Part shown: piece by piece, positions 41,101-53,100 of the stretch
How positions within the stretch are numbered: position 1 is the first letter of the stretch
Layout of the letters: each line of letters opens with the position of its first letter
From: Helopsaltes ochotensis
Taxonomy: Eukaryota; Chordata; Aves; Passeriformes; Locustellidae
Length of the DNA: 64,000 nucleotides
Direction of reading: 5' to 3'
Assembly (NCBI GenBank): GCA_013400155.1
Contig: VXBM01000537.1
Span: 508,961 to 572,960, forward strand
The notes under the pieces: model-generated
Database searches by the model: none
What the model was told of the DNA's origin: nothing
What the model saw: the letters and a program-made list of their open reading frames with translations, nothing else
Program-made: the position numbers and the translations under genes

Positions 41101-44100
41101 AATGTCTAGGAAAAATACTTTTATTACTGTTTCCCTGATTATTTCACGAAACAGGCATATTGGAATTGGTATTTACCTCATTGCTTGTGAGATTAACTCC
41201 TTGAAAAGGTAATTGATGAAGAAAAAGGAGTGAAAGATGTTAGGGAGGAAGTGCTTAACAACATTAGATAGCAGCAGAAGAATATCTAACAAGAGAATAA
41301 GTTATCAAAATTGTCCACTTTTCCTTTCCTCACACTTGACCTGGCATGTTGTTTGATTTATTTTGTAGGAAGTGTCACAATAATGTGAAATAATAATAGT
41401 TACTAAAAATAATGTTATAGTGCAATATATTCTACAAGAGATTTTTCCATAGCAAAGGGTGATGGATTGTATTTGTCATCATATTTATTATTTGCTGGAA
41501 TCTTTTTTAAAAACCATTAGGGACATACATTTTCCCCTTGAGATGACAACAAATGTGGCATGGAAGAACAATCAGAAACCTTGGATTGCCAGTGGGTGCC
41601 TCACACTTAAATAATTTCCAGGTGATTTTAAAAGGAAATTCAAGTGACTATAAAATTGCAGTTCTCTGCATCAGAAAGAATTCCCTTCTTGAATTGAATC
41701 AGTCCCCAGGTTACAACATGAAGCAATAATCCAAACATTTGGGTACATTTGTCATGGAGTTCTTGCCCTTGTTTTGTCCCCATCCAGTCCTATTGGCTTT
41801 AGCCCTATATTTATTATCTTAAAAGCACTATGATTTGCATTAGATCCTTTCTGCACAGCATTTTTGTGTTGGAGATGCACAGCTGGAGCTTCAAGAGCCG
41901 GCAATGCCCATGGAAGTTGTCTGATTTCCCCATTCACAGATGCAATGTTTAGAACTGCCCTGCAATTTGCTGGCAGGAGGCAGAGAGACCTGTGTTGGGG
42001 AATGTAGTGCTGCAGAAAAATGGGAAAAGCAGTATCAAAATGAGCCCTTCCAGTGTAAAAGTTGACAACACACAATACAACATAAAAAAAAATGGACCAT
42101 GGAGACAGGTTTCTGCAAAATGTTCTCATCTCAGGGAACATGGGAACTGGCTTTCCTTGGATGCAGTTACCAGCTGAATTTGTGTTCCTTTCCCCATCTG
42201 TTTGCCATGTTTTCATCTCATACTGTTTTGTTCACACAGGGAGTGTTCTGGAGAAGTAGCAAAGGTCAAGTGATAAATCTCCCTCTTTCCCTCTCCTTCA
42301 GCTGCAGATCTTTACATGTTTGCAGGCATTTCCTTTATTATAAACTTCTGCAGAAGGAAATGTTTGGAGAGACAGTCAATGTATTTGAAGTCTAGCCTGC
42401 TGTTTGTGTTATCTCCTAAATCTTTTTAGGGTGCAATGCCTCCTTTGGGTCCCTTCATCAAAGGCATGTTGTTTCCACTTGGGTGGAGACATGAGCAAGG
42501 TCTGTTGCAAAGAGGCAGCTCTTGAGCTAGCAGGAATTCCTTGGATGGGAATTAGAACCAAAAAAAGATGTGTACAGGAAAATTGAAAACACTACTAAGC
42601 GAGCCTTTGGAAGGAAGCAGTGTTAACAGCTTTCATTTGGAAAACACTATATATTTTCATTTTGGCCTGGGCACCAAAAGCTCAGAGGAGGGAAACAATG
42701 GAAAACTAGCCAAAATAAATGCTCTGCTGTCTACCAGGAAATGGTGATGAAGGGTGACTTAAGATGGTCTGTTTAGCTATCATTTCATCTTGTGCATTTG
42801 TCTGATTTTGTTTTTATTTTTAGCAAGACGATGAAGTACTCGTGTCCTGTGTGCCACTGTGCATTTGAGATAGGCAGCTGGGAATTCCTGCTTTGTCACT
42901 GCATTTGCCATGCTGGCACAAAGCCATGGAACCTCATTGATCAATAAATCTTGTATTGACCACAAAAAGAAAACATACATTAACTTTGGCATTTCCTTCC
43001 AGCTGAAAATAAACAAATACAAAATGCCTGCCTTGTGCTATAATTTTTAATTCGAAGACTGTTGGAGACATTTGCAGCTAGTCCTATGTAAACACTGGTA
43101 GATTCAGGGTGCACTAGGAGGTTATTTCCTGTAATAAATATTGCAAGAACACTGGAATATTTTTTCTGAAAGACATTTCTGTCCTTATTTTACTTTCATA
43201 AACTTTAATTTAAATATTTTGGGTGGCCTAGAGTGAATGTTTACATTATTGTGTTGTTTTTATTTGTTTAGCTTCTTATTTTGTTCTCCCTTTAATAAGA
43301 AGAGGCCACTTTTAGAGAGAGTGAAAATAGTGCGAAAGCATCAGAATACTCTCTCAGAGTACTTGAAGTCGCCCGCCCACTCCTTTACAATGTGCCTGTA
43401 TGCATGAACTTAAAACACTTGATAAAAAACTGCCATGTGAATGGTTGTGTTGGTTTCACTTGAAATGTAATGGCACTTAAGAGAAGTACTTATTAGCAAA
43501 TGGCTTCCAATATCAATCAGGAGTTAGCCAGGCATTATCCAAAGGCAGCTAATAGGAATGTTGTTACAGAATCCAGGTACATAGGCCATGTTCTCTGCAT
43601 TATTGTTCTGTGGGGTTTGTGGGTTTTCTCTGTGTTTTTTGGTGTTTTTTGGAGGGGCTTTTTTAGTTTGGGTTGTTTTTCTCTGTTTTTCTGAAGACTT
43701 TGGATCCTTATGTTCTTATGTGAGTGGATGAACCTGATTATCTGAGAGATCAAACGTTGGATTCTTATCTTGCTTGTGCTTGTATATGTTTGAAGGGACT
43801 CACTGACATAGAACACAAACTCTTAGAAATAAATCAAGATCTTTCCCTCTATTGCAAACTATTGCTTTATACAGCCACATAGGGAGCTGGGAACTGCGTA
43901 ATAGACCCCCACTTGAAAACTGTGAATCCAAAATCCACAAAACAGATAAACTTAACTGTATTTATCAGTCAATCTTCTAAATAATCTCCTTGGCTTCATA
44001 AGCAAAATCTGAGTAATTGGATTTGTAGGGTTGTACAGTTTTGACATCACAGGTGTGGCAGCTTGGTAATGGTGGGTTGCAGTCTGATCATTTAAGAGTG

Positions 44101-47100
44101 AAGGGTTTCAGTGATGATTTAGTAGACTTCTGTCTCATTTATTAGTGTATTCCCTAGAAAAGTATAAATGCAGCTAATTTATATAGCCAGCTTTAATTAT
44201 TTAAGTTCCGGTCTTTGTTTGATCCTCAAGGCCAGATCTTGACAGCAACTGGACGGTAATAAGAGAGCAGATCCAGATGGAGTCCATGGTTCTCAAAGGA
44301 CTTCTCTCAAACACGAAGTATCAGTTTGCTGTGCGAGCAGCAAACTCCTTTGGATCCAGCCCTGCCAGTGCACCGAGCGATGTCATCCGCACATTTGGTG
44401 AGTACTGCCACCTTTTTGTTACTAAAGCTAAACTAAAATGAAGTATATCTGTAAACAAAGTGTATCTGGGCTGGCTGTGGAGGCCTGCTGGTGGAAGGAG
44501 TTGCTCTCCAGGCACAGCCACCCCCATTCTGACACCTCTCAATCCTGTCTGAAGAGCTTGCAGCAAGCATCCTCTGAAAGTCAAGCCATGAGCGAAGATT
44601 TGAAATAATGCAGGTAATACGACTCTCATGCCATGTCTTTGCTCTGGAGGTCATTGATGGGTATTTTGGGATCACTGCTTTCTGAATTTTGTGCTGGCTT
44701 CATGCAGAAGCCATGCATAAGTGAATATCATGGGGAGAAATGAGAGAGATGAGTCTATTGTTCATTTTTTTCTGTTCTTTGTAGCTGAACCTCATATATT
44801 ACATTTATAATTTCAGCAGCTCAGAAAGACTAAATCGAACTTGTATAGTTTTCTGAGGAGTAAGACTCTTAACTGTTAAGCAGAGTCATGAAAATAATGA
44901 TGTAAGGAAGTAACCACCCCTTTTTGATCAGAAGCTGCATAGCAAAAATATTAGGTGAACATGACAACATACTAACTTGTTAAGTATTATATTTAAATTT
45001 GTGTAGCAATATAGACCATGCATACTGCAATAAGTGTTGGTGCAGTTGCTGCTGGGCTTCCTCGAGATGCAGTCCTCTCGTGTCTCTGTGGGCTGACTTT
45101 AAGGGCCTGTTGCTCCTTATCACACTCAAATTCATAGCTCGTATGTGAGAATCCCAACCAAACCAACACAGAGCATATTGCAAATCACACAAATCACATC
45201 TAACAGCAAAAACCCCAGTGTCACAAAGAGAAATGATGGAGGAAACAGAGCCAAGGCCAGCAAGGTATGGTGGCTAACTGAGCTATATTATCAATGTTCC
45301 AAAGTTTTTCTATAAAAATATATAACAGTATTTTTAAGTGCCTTTTTTTTTTCTTTTCTCACTCTCTCAATTGCAAACCATCTCTAGTTAACTAGTGAAA
45401 ATGAGCAGCAAATATTCAGGTAGGACTGTGAGTTCTGCAAGATTTTGCGTGCTGCAGAGACATAAACAACATGCTTAGTGATCCACCAATTTAACCTGAT
45501 AAAGATTTCTTTCTAAACTGCCTCTCTGTTGTGGAATCCCTTTTTTCATTGACTCTTACATGGCAGTTTCCATTCTTTTTGTCCCTCTGTCATAAAATCT
45601 TTCACTTGAACAGTTTGCATGTAGTTTGCTATGCCTGCTGAACTCTTAAGTTTAACTTCTGAAGTAATTGTTTGTGAAAACCTCATGCGGTGTATCCTGG
45701 AGTTCCTCAGCCCATGGATCCTCCAGGGTCAGCTTCTGCTGCCTCAGGCACACGTGTACTCCTTGATATCTTGTTTATCTTTGGATGTTAGCAGCTGCAT
45801 CCTTTGGTCAGAAGAGATAAAGTGTTTAGCTCTATTAATAAGGGTGGAATTGTCTTCATGCTGTGCTTATTACTGCAGTACTCCAGGGAAGGCGCTTTGC
45901 CTTGGAACTGTTCGTTCTGCAGAGGCCTGCCAAGATGTGTCTAAAACATGGGTGTCTGTCATTAGAGCTTGGAATCAAGTTCACATCTGGTGTGTATAAA
46001 CACTGATTTCTAGAGAGGTTCATAAGGGACCATGAGCATGGTTCTCTATGCCTGGATCAGATCTGAAAATTCAGTATATTATTCATTTTGCACTGCTCTT
46101 TGAATGGGCTTAAAAAAATCTGTGGTGACCCAGGGTAGGCACTTGGGTGCTGCAGTGGCTGCGAGGTTGGTTTCCCTGCTCCAAGGGCCTGGCAGTTCTT
46201 GGCAGAGACCCTCATGAGTCAGGCAGAGCTCCTGCAGGCCAGGGTCATGTCATGTCTGTGATGTGCTCCAGCCCTGCTCCAGGCCACTTGTGCTTGGGGC
46301 TGCTTTGGCACTCTGGACCCTTTGGCAAATGCAAATGTTGTTCTTTTGCCAGTGTGGTCTTTGAAAATAGGCTTAAAAACTACATATAGCCACTAGGCAA
46401 GAAAAGCTGCATTTTCTTGTGGATACCTGTTGTCACAACAACCAGATTTGTGCAGAGCAAGGAGTATTGCTCAAAAGTGTCAGGGTTGCATGCCTTTAGA
46501 AATAAATGATTTGGTTTTCTGGAGGGAGGAGTGTAGCTGAGATGATAGTCTAGCTGATAGCAGGTCTCACTTGTCTTTACTTGTGATGCCTGTGTAGGAG
46601 ACTGATTTGATGTTAACCAGACACACAAGTGCACTGTGGATGAATAGAAAAGCTAAATTTTTGGGGGGAGAAAATTATTCTTCATTAAAGCTGTGCATAG
46701 GCTGAACATTTTTTTTTCCTCAAAACATTAAAAACTTCTGAAGAATTATTTAAACCACAGATAAGTTTCAGATAAAAACAGAAACAGAAAAACACCCCAA
46801 AGTACACACTGTGTTCAAGGGCATCCAATTAAAACTCACTCCTAATTCACATTAAGTATCTGAAGGTACCCTCGTGCTTCTAGCAGCCAGAAAGCCCAGT
46901 TTTTTGGTCCAGTCAATCGCTCACTTAAGTTGCTCAGGTGTAAGCGTTCATCAGATTTGAGGTTCTTAAAGTTTTGTGGTTTTCAACAGTCATTGCAGAA
47001 GGGCATTCACTGACGTCTGATAGATCCCTGAGGCTGTCTCAGGTACAGTGATGTATCTCAGGTGGAACCAGTTGCTTGACTGTCTCAAAGTGCCAGCAGA

Positions 47101-50100
47101 TACCTCTTAATCACCTCGTGTTTTAGAAAAGGTGTCAGACAATTGGCATCTCTGAAACTGAAGCACCTTTATTCTTCAGAGTGCACATTGTAAGAATTAC
47201 TGTCTTCATTGTTACCATGATTCCTCACTCTTAAGCAGTGAAACATGCTACATGCCACAGATTTTTGATGCTATTTTCTGCCTGCCTATGTATTCTTCAG
47301 AAATTCCTGGAATATCTTGGAAAGCTGGCAGAAGTTCATGTCTGACTTATTTGCATTACATTTAGCTCATATGGTGCTGGCACTAAGGTCCTTAGTGTGT
47401 TTGGATTTCAAAAATTTGTAGTTTTACGCTTGTATATGCTGGATTTTTTATGCATGACTTGACATAAGTAGTGCTTTCCTGTTTTTTTTAAATTGATTAA
47501 CAAACTCCCAACATTACCTCAAAAGCAGAGGACCTTCAGGGTCTATGATGTTTTGCACAGATTCTCTTGCAGCTCTTGTAGGTAGGCTGAGGCAGAGATG
47601 AGTCCATGCTACTCAGGGATGTTTTCTGTTGTGATTTGTCTCATTCTCACAGGTAATTCATTCATTTTGTTTTTAAAATGGGGGTGGATTTGCAGTACTC
47701 TTGACTGCATTGTTTCGGGTCAGCATAGGAAAACATCATCTTTGTTTGCTCCACTAAAGGGATGCTGACAGTATCACCTAATGTGACAGACCTCCCAAGG
47801 TCCTTGAAAATAGAACATGTGGCCTTGATTATAAGCAGTTACCCCCTTACCTAGTGAAAAATGCATGCTTCGTTAATTGCTCCATTTTCAGGGAGAAAAG
47901 AGAGGGCAAGTTTCCCCAAGGGTTCTCATTTATTTGTTTATTTGGTTTCATTAATTTTTTTCTAGAGGGAAATGATGCAATAAATCAATTTTTTGTTGCC
48001 TTTCTTAATTACAGTTGCACATTGTGGGTATTTCACCTATATGGTGGTTGGGATTTTGTTGTATAAAATCTTTCAAAATGTCATGGAAAATTCACTGGAA
48101 AATAAGAGATTGCACATACTCAGTTTAGAAACAACAAAATAAACTATCCCAAAGAATATGTATAAAAAAAAATGTCATCACCTACATTGCTTAAATACCC
48201 TTCATCTCCTCGGGAAACAGATGGAGTTTGCACTGTGCCTGCAAGGTCACCAGCCTTGGGCTTTGCCAGACCAACAGAGGAAGTGTCTTCTGTTAAAAAT
48301 ACCCTCCTGCTTTTCTCCACAACAGACATGACAGTGACTGCTTAAGCAGAGCACATCCCTTCCTCTGGTCCTGGCTGACACTGCCAGGATCACACAGAGC
48401 AGAGCATTGCCCCAGGTGCTTATATATTCTGCATGGAGCTTGAACGTGTCAGCTGAAGCTCTGGCAAAAAAAAAAGGGCAGTCTCTGGGGCCCAAACCTT
48501 GATTTAAATGGTGGTGATGTGTCCTGGAAATAGTAAATGGAGAAGATTTTCCACAGAACTGTTTCTGACACATCTCCAGAGACTTTACAAAAGTAGTTGT
48601 AGGGACAGTGACAAAAAGCAAGAGCCAAGCCAAGCGATGTGCATCATCACACTGTGATTCACTGAAAAACAGAAAATGCATTTTAAAATGCTCCTGATGT
48701 ATTTTGGATTAAGACCTGGGGGTTCTGGATGAAGCCAGTCAGTCTCTTAACTCTTCCGCTCAATCTGTCTGTGTTACAGTGCCCCCTGTTCTATCTCCTA
48801 CACTCACTCATGTCTCTTCATCAGTATGATGATGGCAACCTAACTAGCAAAACAAAAGTTTTTGTGGCTTTATAGTTATTTTGAGAAAGATTTCTTTAGT
48901 ATAACTTAATCCCTAATTATTTGGAAAGAGGTTGTGTAAGGTTCATGACCTCCACAAGTTCTTCAGTTATTTATAAAACAGGATTATAGGACCTAGTATA
49001 AGGTCTTCATCAGACTTCATCTCCTTGTACACTGGAACACTGATTTAATTAAATATAGCCTGCTTATAATCTCAGCAGTCATTGTTTCGGTATTTGCAGA
49101 GTACCACTTTGCTTAATTACCCCTGATTTACCATCCATTATGAGATGAGCTCTCCATGAAAGCAACACAGTGCACTTAATGGATGGGATGATGTGGGGGT
49201 TTATCTACAAGAAGTCCTGTGAATTTGTCTGCATCCTGTTTTGTAGTTATATTGCATTGTGTCACATGTGGATGTCACATGTGGCTATCATGTTATGTCC
49301 AGTGAGCAAAGGCCAAATGTGGGGAAGAACAAGGCAGCTGAGAAGGCAGTGGTCTGATACCTCATCAGTCCTGTGTGTAAAAAAAAAAAAAATCTGTGCT
49401 GGCCCTGTGTAAGTTCGGACATGGTCAAGAATGAGTGCATCCAGCAGCTGTATTGCTCCCAAGTGCATTACATGTTACCAAAACTGCTCACAGATCAGCA
49501 GGTAGAGCAATGTAGCGTGTGTTGGCTGAAATGCAGATATCTAGAGTCAGGAAGGACAAAAAATGCTCCATGCACACTTATTCTGGTGACACCAAACTTA
49601 CATAGTGAATCTCTTGGAAGAAGGACCTCAAAGCAGTCTTTCTACCAGACACAATAAGTCATACCTTCATTGTTCTCTCCAGGCTCTAAATGTTGTACCA
49701 GTTCAATAATGTGAAAGGAACCATTGTCCAGTGAGTACATTTTGAAACAGTGAGTACATTTTGTCTCCTGAGGTCTCCTGTGGAAGAGCATGGAGCATTT
49801 TGATCTGCTGGATGAAGGAGGCACACCTGCTGTTTGAGGAACTGCCAGTCTCTCCTCAGCTACCGTGTCTCATTGCATGCTGGTGGTTATTAATGTATTT
49901 TAGTGATAACCACTCAAATCAGGAGAGTTAAATTTCTGTGAAACTGGCGTAGCATTAAAATCATATCCATACATGCAAGCGTGTGTATCTGAATATGAAT
50001 ACGAGACCTAACGTTTTCCTATGTATGAATATATAGATACTTGATTTTCTGCATTGCTTCACTTCTGCCATCCTTATTGAACTTACGTCCAATTAAGCCA

Positions 50101-53100
50101 ATAGAAAGTTTGATTTAAAATAGAAAAAAATATGACAGCATTTTGACCATAATAGATGTTTATTTTGTAGGTTCTGACTTTTCAGTTAGAAAATGGAATT
50201 CATGTATCACAGCTTGTTTGGGTACAAATTAGATTGTTTCTCCTGATACATCATGAGTTTTCCTTTCTTTATTCCCAAATTATCTTTATGACTTCAATTG
50301 CTTTTAGGAAAATTACACTTTTATACATTAAAAAACCAAAATTAGCTCTGAAGTACTTTCAGACATAATATAAAGGCAATAAGTAGTAGTGTTGGAAATA
50401 ATACAACTTCTAAAATTTTTAAGTAACTTTAGTTACTTTAGTTAGGGATTTTGTTCATCTTCACCCAGGGAAGGGAATGGAAATTTCTTTTTAAGAGACG
50501 GTTCCCTGGGCAAGGCTTGATGAGCTTAACATCTCAATGGACTGGGGCCTGCCAGATAATGCACAAGAAATAAACATTAACAAACATCAGTGCCCAATCA
50601 TCCTCCCTGGTGTATATCCCAAAAAGCTCACTGAAAATGCATGGAAATTTAATTTCCCTGTATTTTCAATGAAACTTTGTGAATAGTCTTAAGTGTGCTC
50701 AGGTGGCCAAGAAAGGCAATGACATCCTGGCCTGGATCAGAAATAGTGTGGCCAGCAGGATCAGGGCAGGGATCTTCCCCCTGTACTGGGCACACCTTGA
50801 GTGCTGTGTCCAGTTCTGGGCCTTCAGTTTAGGAAGGACACTGAGACACTTGAATGTGTCCAAAGGAGGGCAACAAGCCCTGGAACACAAGCCCTATGAA
50901 GAATGGTTGAATGAGCTGCAATTGTATAGCCTGGGAGAAGGAGGCTCAGGGGAGACCTTATCACTCTCTACAACTACCTGAAAGAGGTTTTAGTCAGTGG
51001 CGGGTCAGTCTCTTCTCCTAGGTGACCACTGACAGAACAAGAGGTCACAATCTGGATGCACTTGGAGAAGTTTAGGCTAAACATTAGGAAGAAATTCTTC
51101 ACTTAAAGAGTGATTGGGCACTGAAATCATCTGCCGAGGGAGATGGTCATTTGAGAGTCATTCAGGACTGAGGGGTGGAGCTTCCTTTGTTGCTGAGTGA
51201 CTGATTTTAAGAGGCCTCTGCGGAACGCTGTGAACAGTGTTAGCGTTGAAAACACATATTCACACGAAGCATGAATATATGTGGTGCTTTTTGTGAAGGG
51301 CCCGGGAGTCTGAGGTACATGCATAACCGAAATCAGAAACTCCGAAGATACATTCGAGCATACAGGTTTTATATCTTTCGGTTACATAAAGTGTCAATAA
51401 TTAACGAAAGCAGAAATCTTGAGTTGCAGAAAGTGTTTCTTCACCCTGTTATAAGCGAATCAGCCGAATAATTTATATAAAAAGCAATTTATTGATAACA
51501 ATTGGAAAAACAGCGATAAAGAACCACCACCAAACGAGCAAGGTACCGAGCCCGGGATCGGTGCCTGGTGAATGGGGAACAAACGGTCTCTCTGACAACA
51601 TGCCCTCTCCCCATTCACGATTTTCTGTCCTCAGAGCTCGGGTTTTATACTTTTTATTTTCCCCCAGGCCTAGTGAGGTAATGCAGTTCTATTCAAATGT
51701 CCGGTATCGGGGGCTTCCTCCCTGATTCCATCTTCTTTTTTGTGCTCTGTGTTCCTTCCTGCTGAAGATGGTAATCGTGATGAGATTCCGGGAAGGTCTT
51801 TTGAATTTCTTTCACTGGACTTTGGTGCCGCCACCTTGACATGATCAGGAGGGTGATGGTGTCTCTTATCTGGATCCTTGAGGCATTGTTAGGGTCTGGG
51901 CGTAGTTGTCCAGCCTTGGGTCTTCAGATGGTAATGAGCTCAGGCTCAAAGTTTCAGGCGTGCCTCTGGTAACTCAAATGGAAATTAGGCTTCCCCGGGC
52001 CAGAAAATTTCACAATTGCCTTGCCCTTTCGGGGCGGGGGGAAACGGGGATGGGTACAGCCTTTACTTAATACATTTGATACGTTTATTATACTTTAACT
52101 GTGTTCTATAATATATTATGAAAAGCATGAGTTAATTCCCAGATTCCTCATAACAGAATCCCCCACCTCTTAATTTCGATCTTTTAATTCATGCCTTTTC
52201 CTTTATCCTTTTAGAGAAAAATTCATCCTTTTGCTCATCCCAAGCTATAAGGGGGAGAACGATATTCTCCACAGGGGAATTTTTACGATCAGATCTTGTG
52301 AGTGCTTGGGTAGCCTCGTTTTTCTCTGCTCATTCTTTTAACTTCATGATTTTTAAGATTCTATTGCTTTTTCTCGTGGCCTGCTCCGGATCTCTTAGCA
52401 TTGCGGCAATCTGCATGCTCTATACCCCCGAGTGTTTTGAGTGGGTAAAACAAAGGGATGAGACTAGGCATGAATTAGGTACCCGTTAAAACAAAGTATG
52501 GAAAAAGGTGAGTTTCTCCCCTCCATGCCTTACTACATAGTTTGTCCTTTCAAGAGGTTTGGAGGATTTAATTCTACTCCCGACTTGGCCTGTAAGTTCT
52601 GCAGGGTTGCTTTTCAGCAGGGTCTAATCCTTTATAAAATCTAGCAACCATGGAGATTCAATATTTTAACGACTTCTTCCAACATGTCTTAAAACAAAGT
52701 TTCATTATAAAAAGTGCTAGCAAATTGATTCTTTCCCAGTCCCCTCTTTTCCTTCTTGAGCAAGTTGATCTGACTCCCCTTTTCTTACCGTTTCTGTTTG
52801 GTAAAACCACTCGATTTTTCCCTTTTTTCAGACCCTGAGCAGTGTACCCTTCCTTTTTGCAAAGACCGCACCTCTTCTGTTAATTGTACCTTCCAGAAGC
52901 CCCTGGTCTGGCTTCTTCGAGGACTGTGTCGCTTTCGGGGGTGAAGCTAGGCACTGGATCACTGGGATTCTCCACTGGGATACTCCTCTGCCTCTGTCTT
53001 CGCCTACTGGGGTGCATCCAGCAGCATGGTAATCCATCTTCTGTGCAGCAGGAGTCATCCTCAGGAGTCCTGTGTCGGATCCTGGAGGCATATCACCTTT

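Larger units (their letters stand above)
37804..44230 (+). other. EGFLAM intron 5 (6.4 kb, GC-AG)
   Basis: The donor is GCAAGT and the acceptor 'gatcctcaag'. It contains an antisense CR1 tail at 38192-38325, short direct duplications near 38905-38945 and 39065-39105, and a strongly T/G-biased stretch at 43606-43698. The 154-codon minus-strand frame at 41752-42216 has no recognisable homology. Confidence 0.8.
51447..52155 (-). repeat. 3' LTR of the provirus (intact, 709 bp)
   Basis: On the + strand it runs from TGTTATAAGC to CCTCATAACA, so TG...CA ends lie within a short inverted repeat TGTTAT/ATAACA. Read on the minus strand it has a TATA box (TATAAAA at 51643-51649) and a polyadenylation signal (AATAAA at 51488-51493) in the right order for U3-R-U5. 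It also has a G/C-box-like run near 52032-52048 in U3. Confidence 0.93.

Noticed and set aside
41752..42216. 154-codon minus-strand frame in intron 5
   Set aside because: No domain, repeat or homology is recognisable, and a frame this long is not exceptional by chance in 64 kb of six-frame translation.
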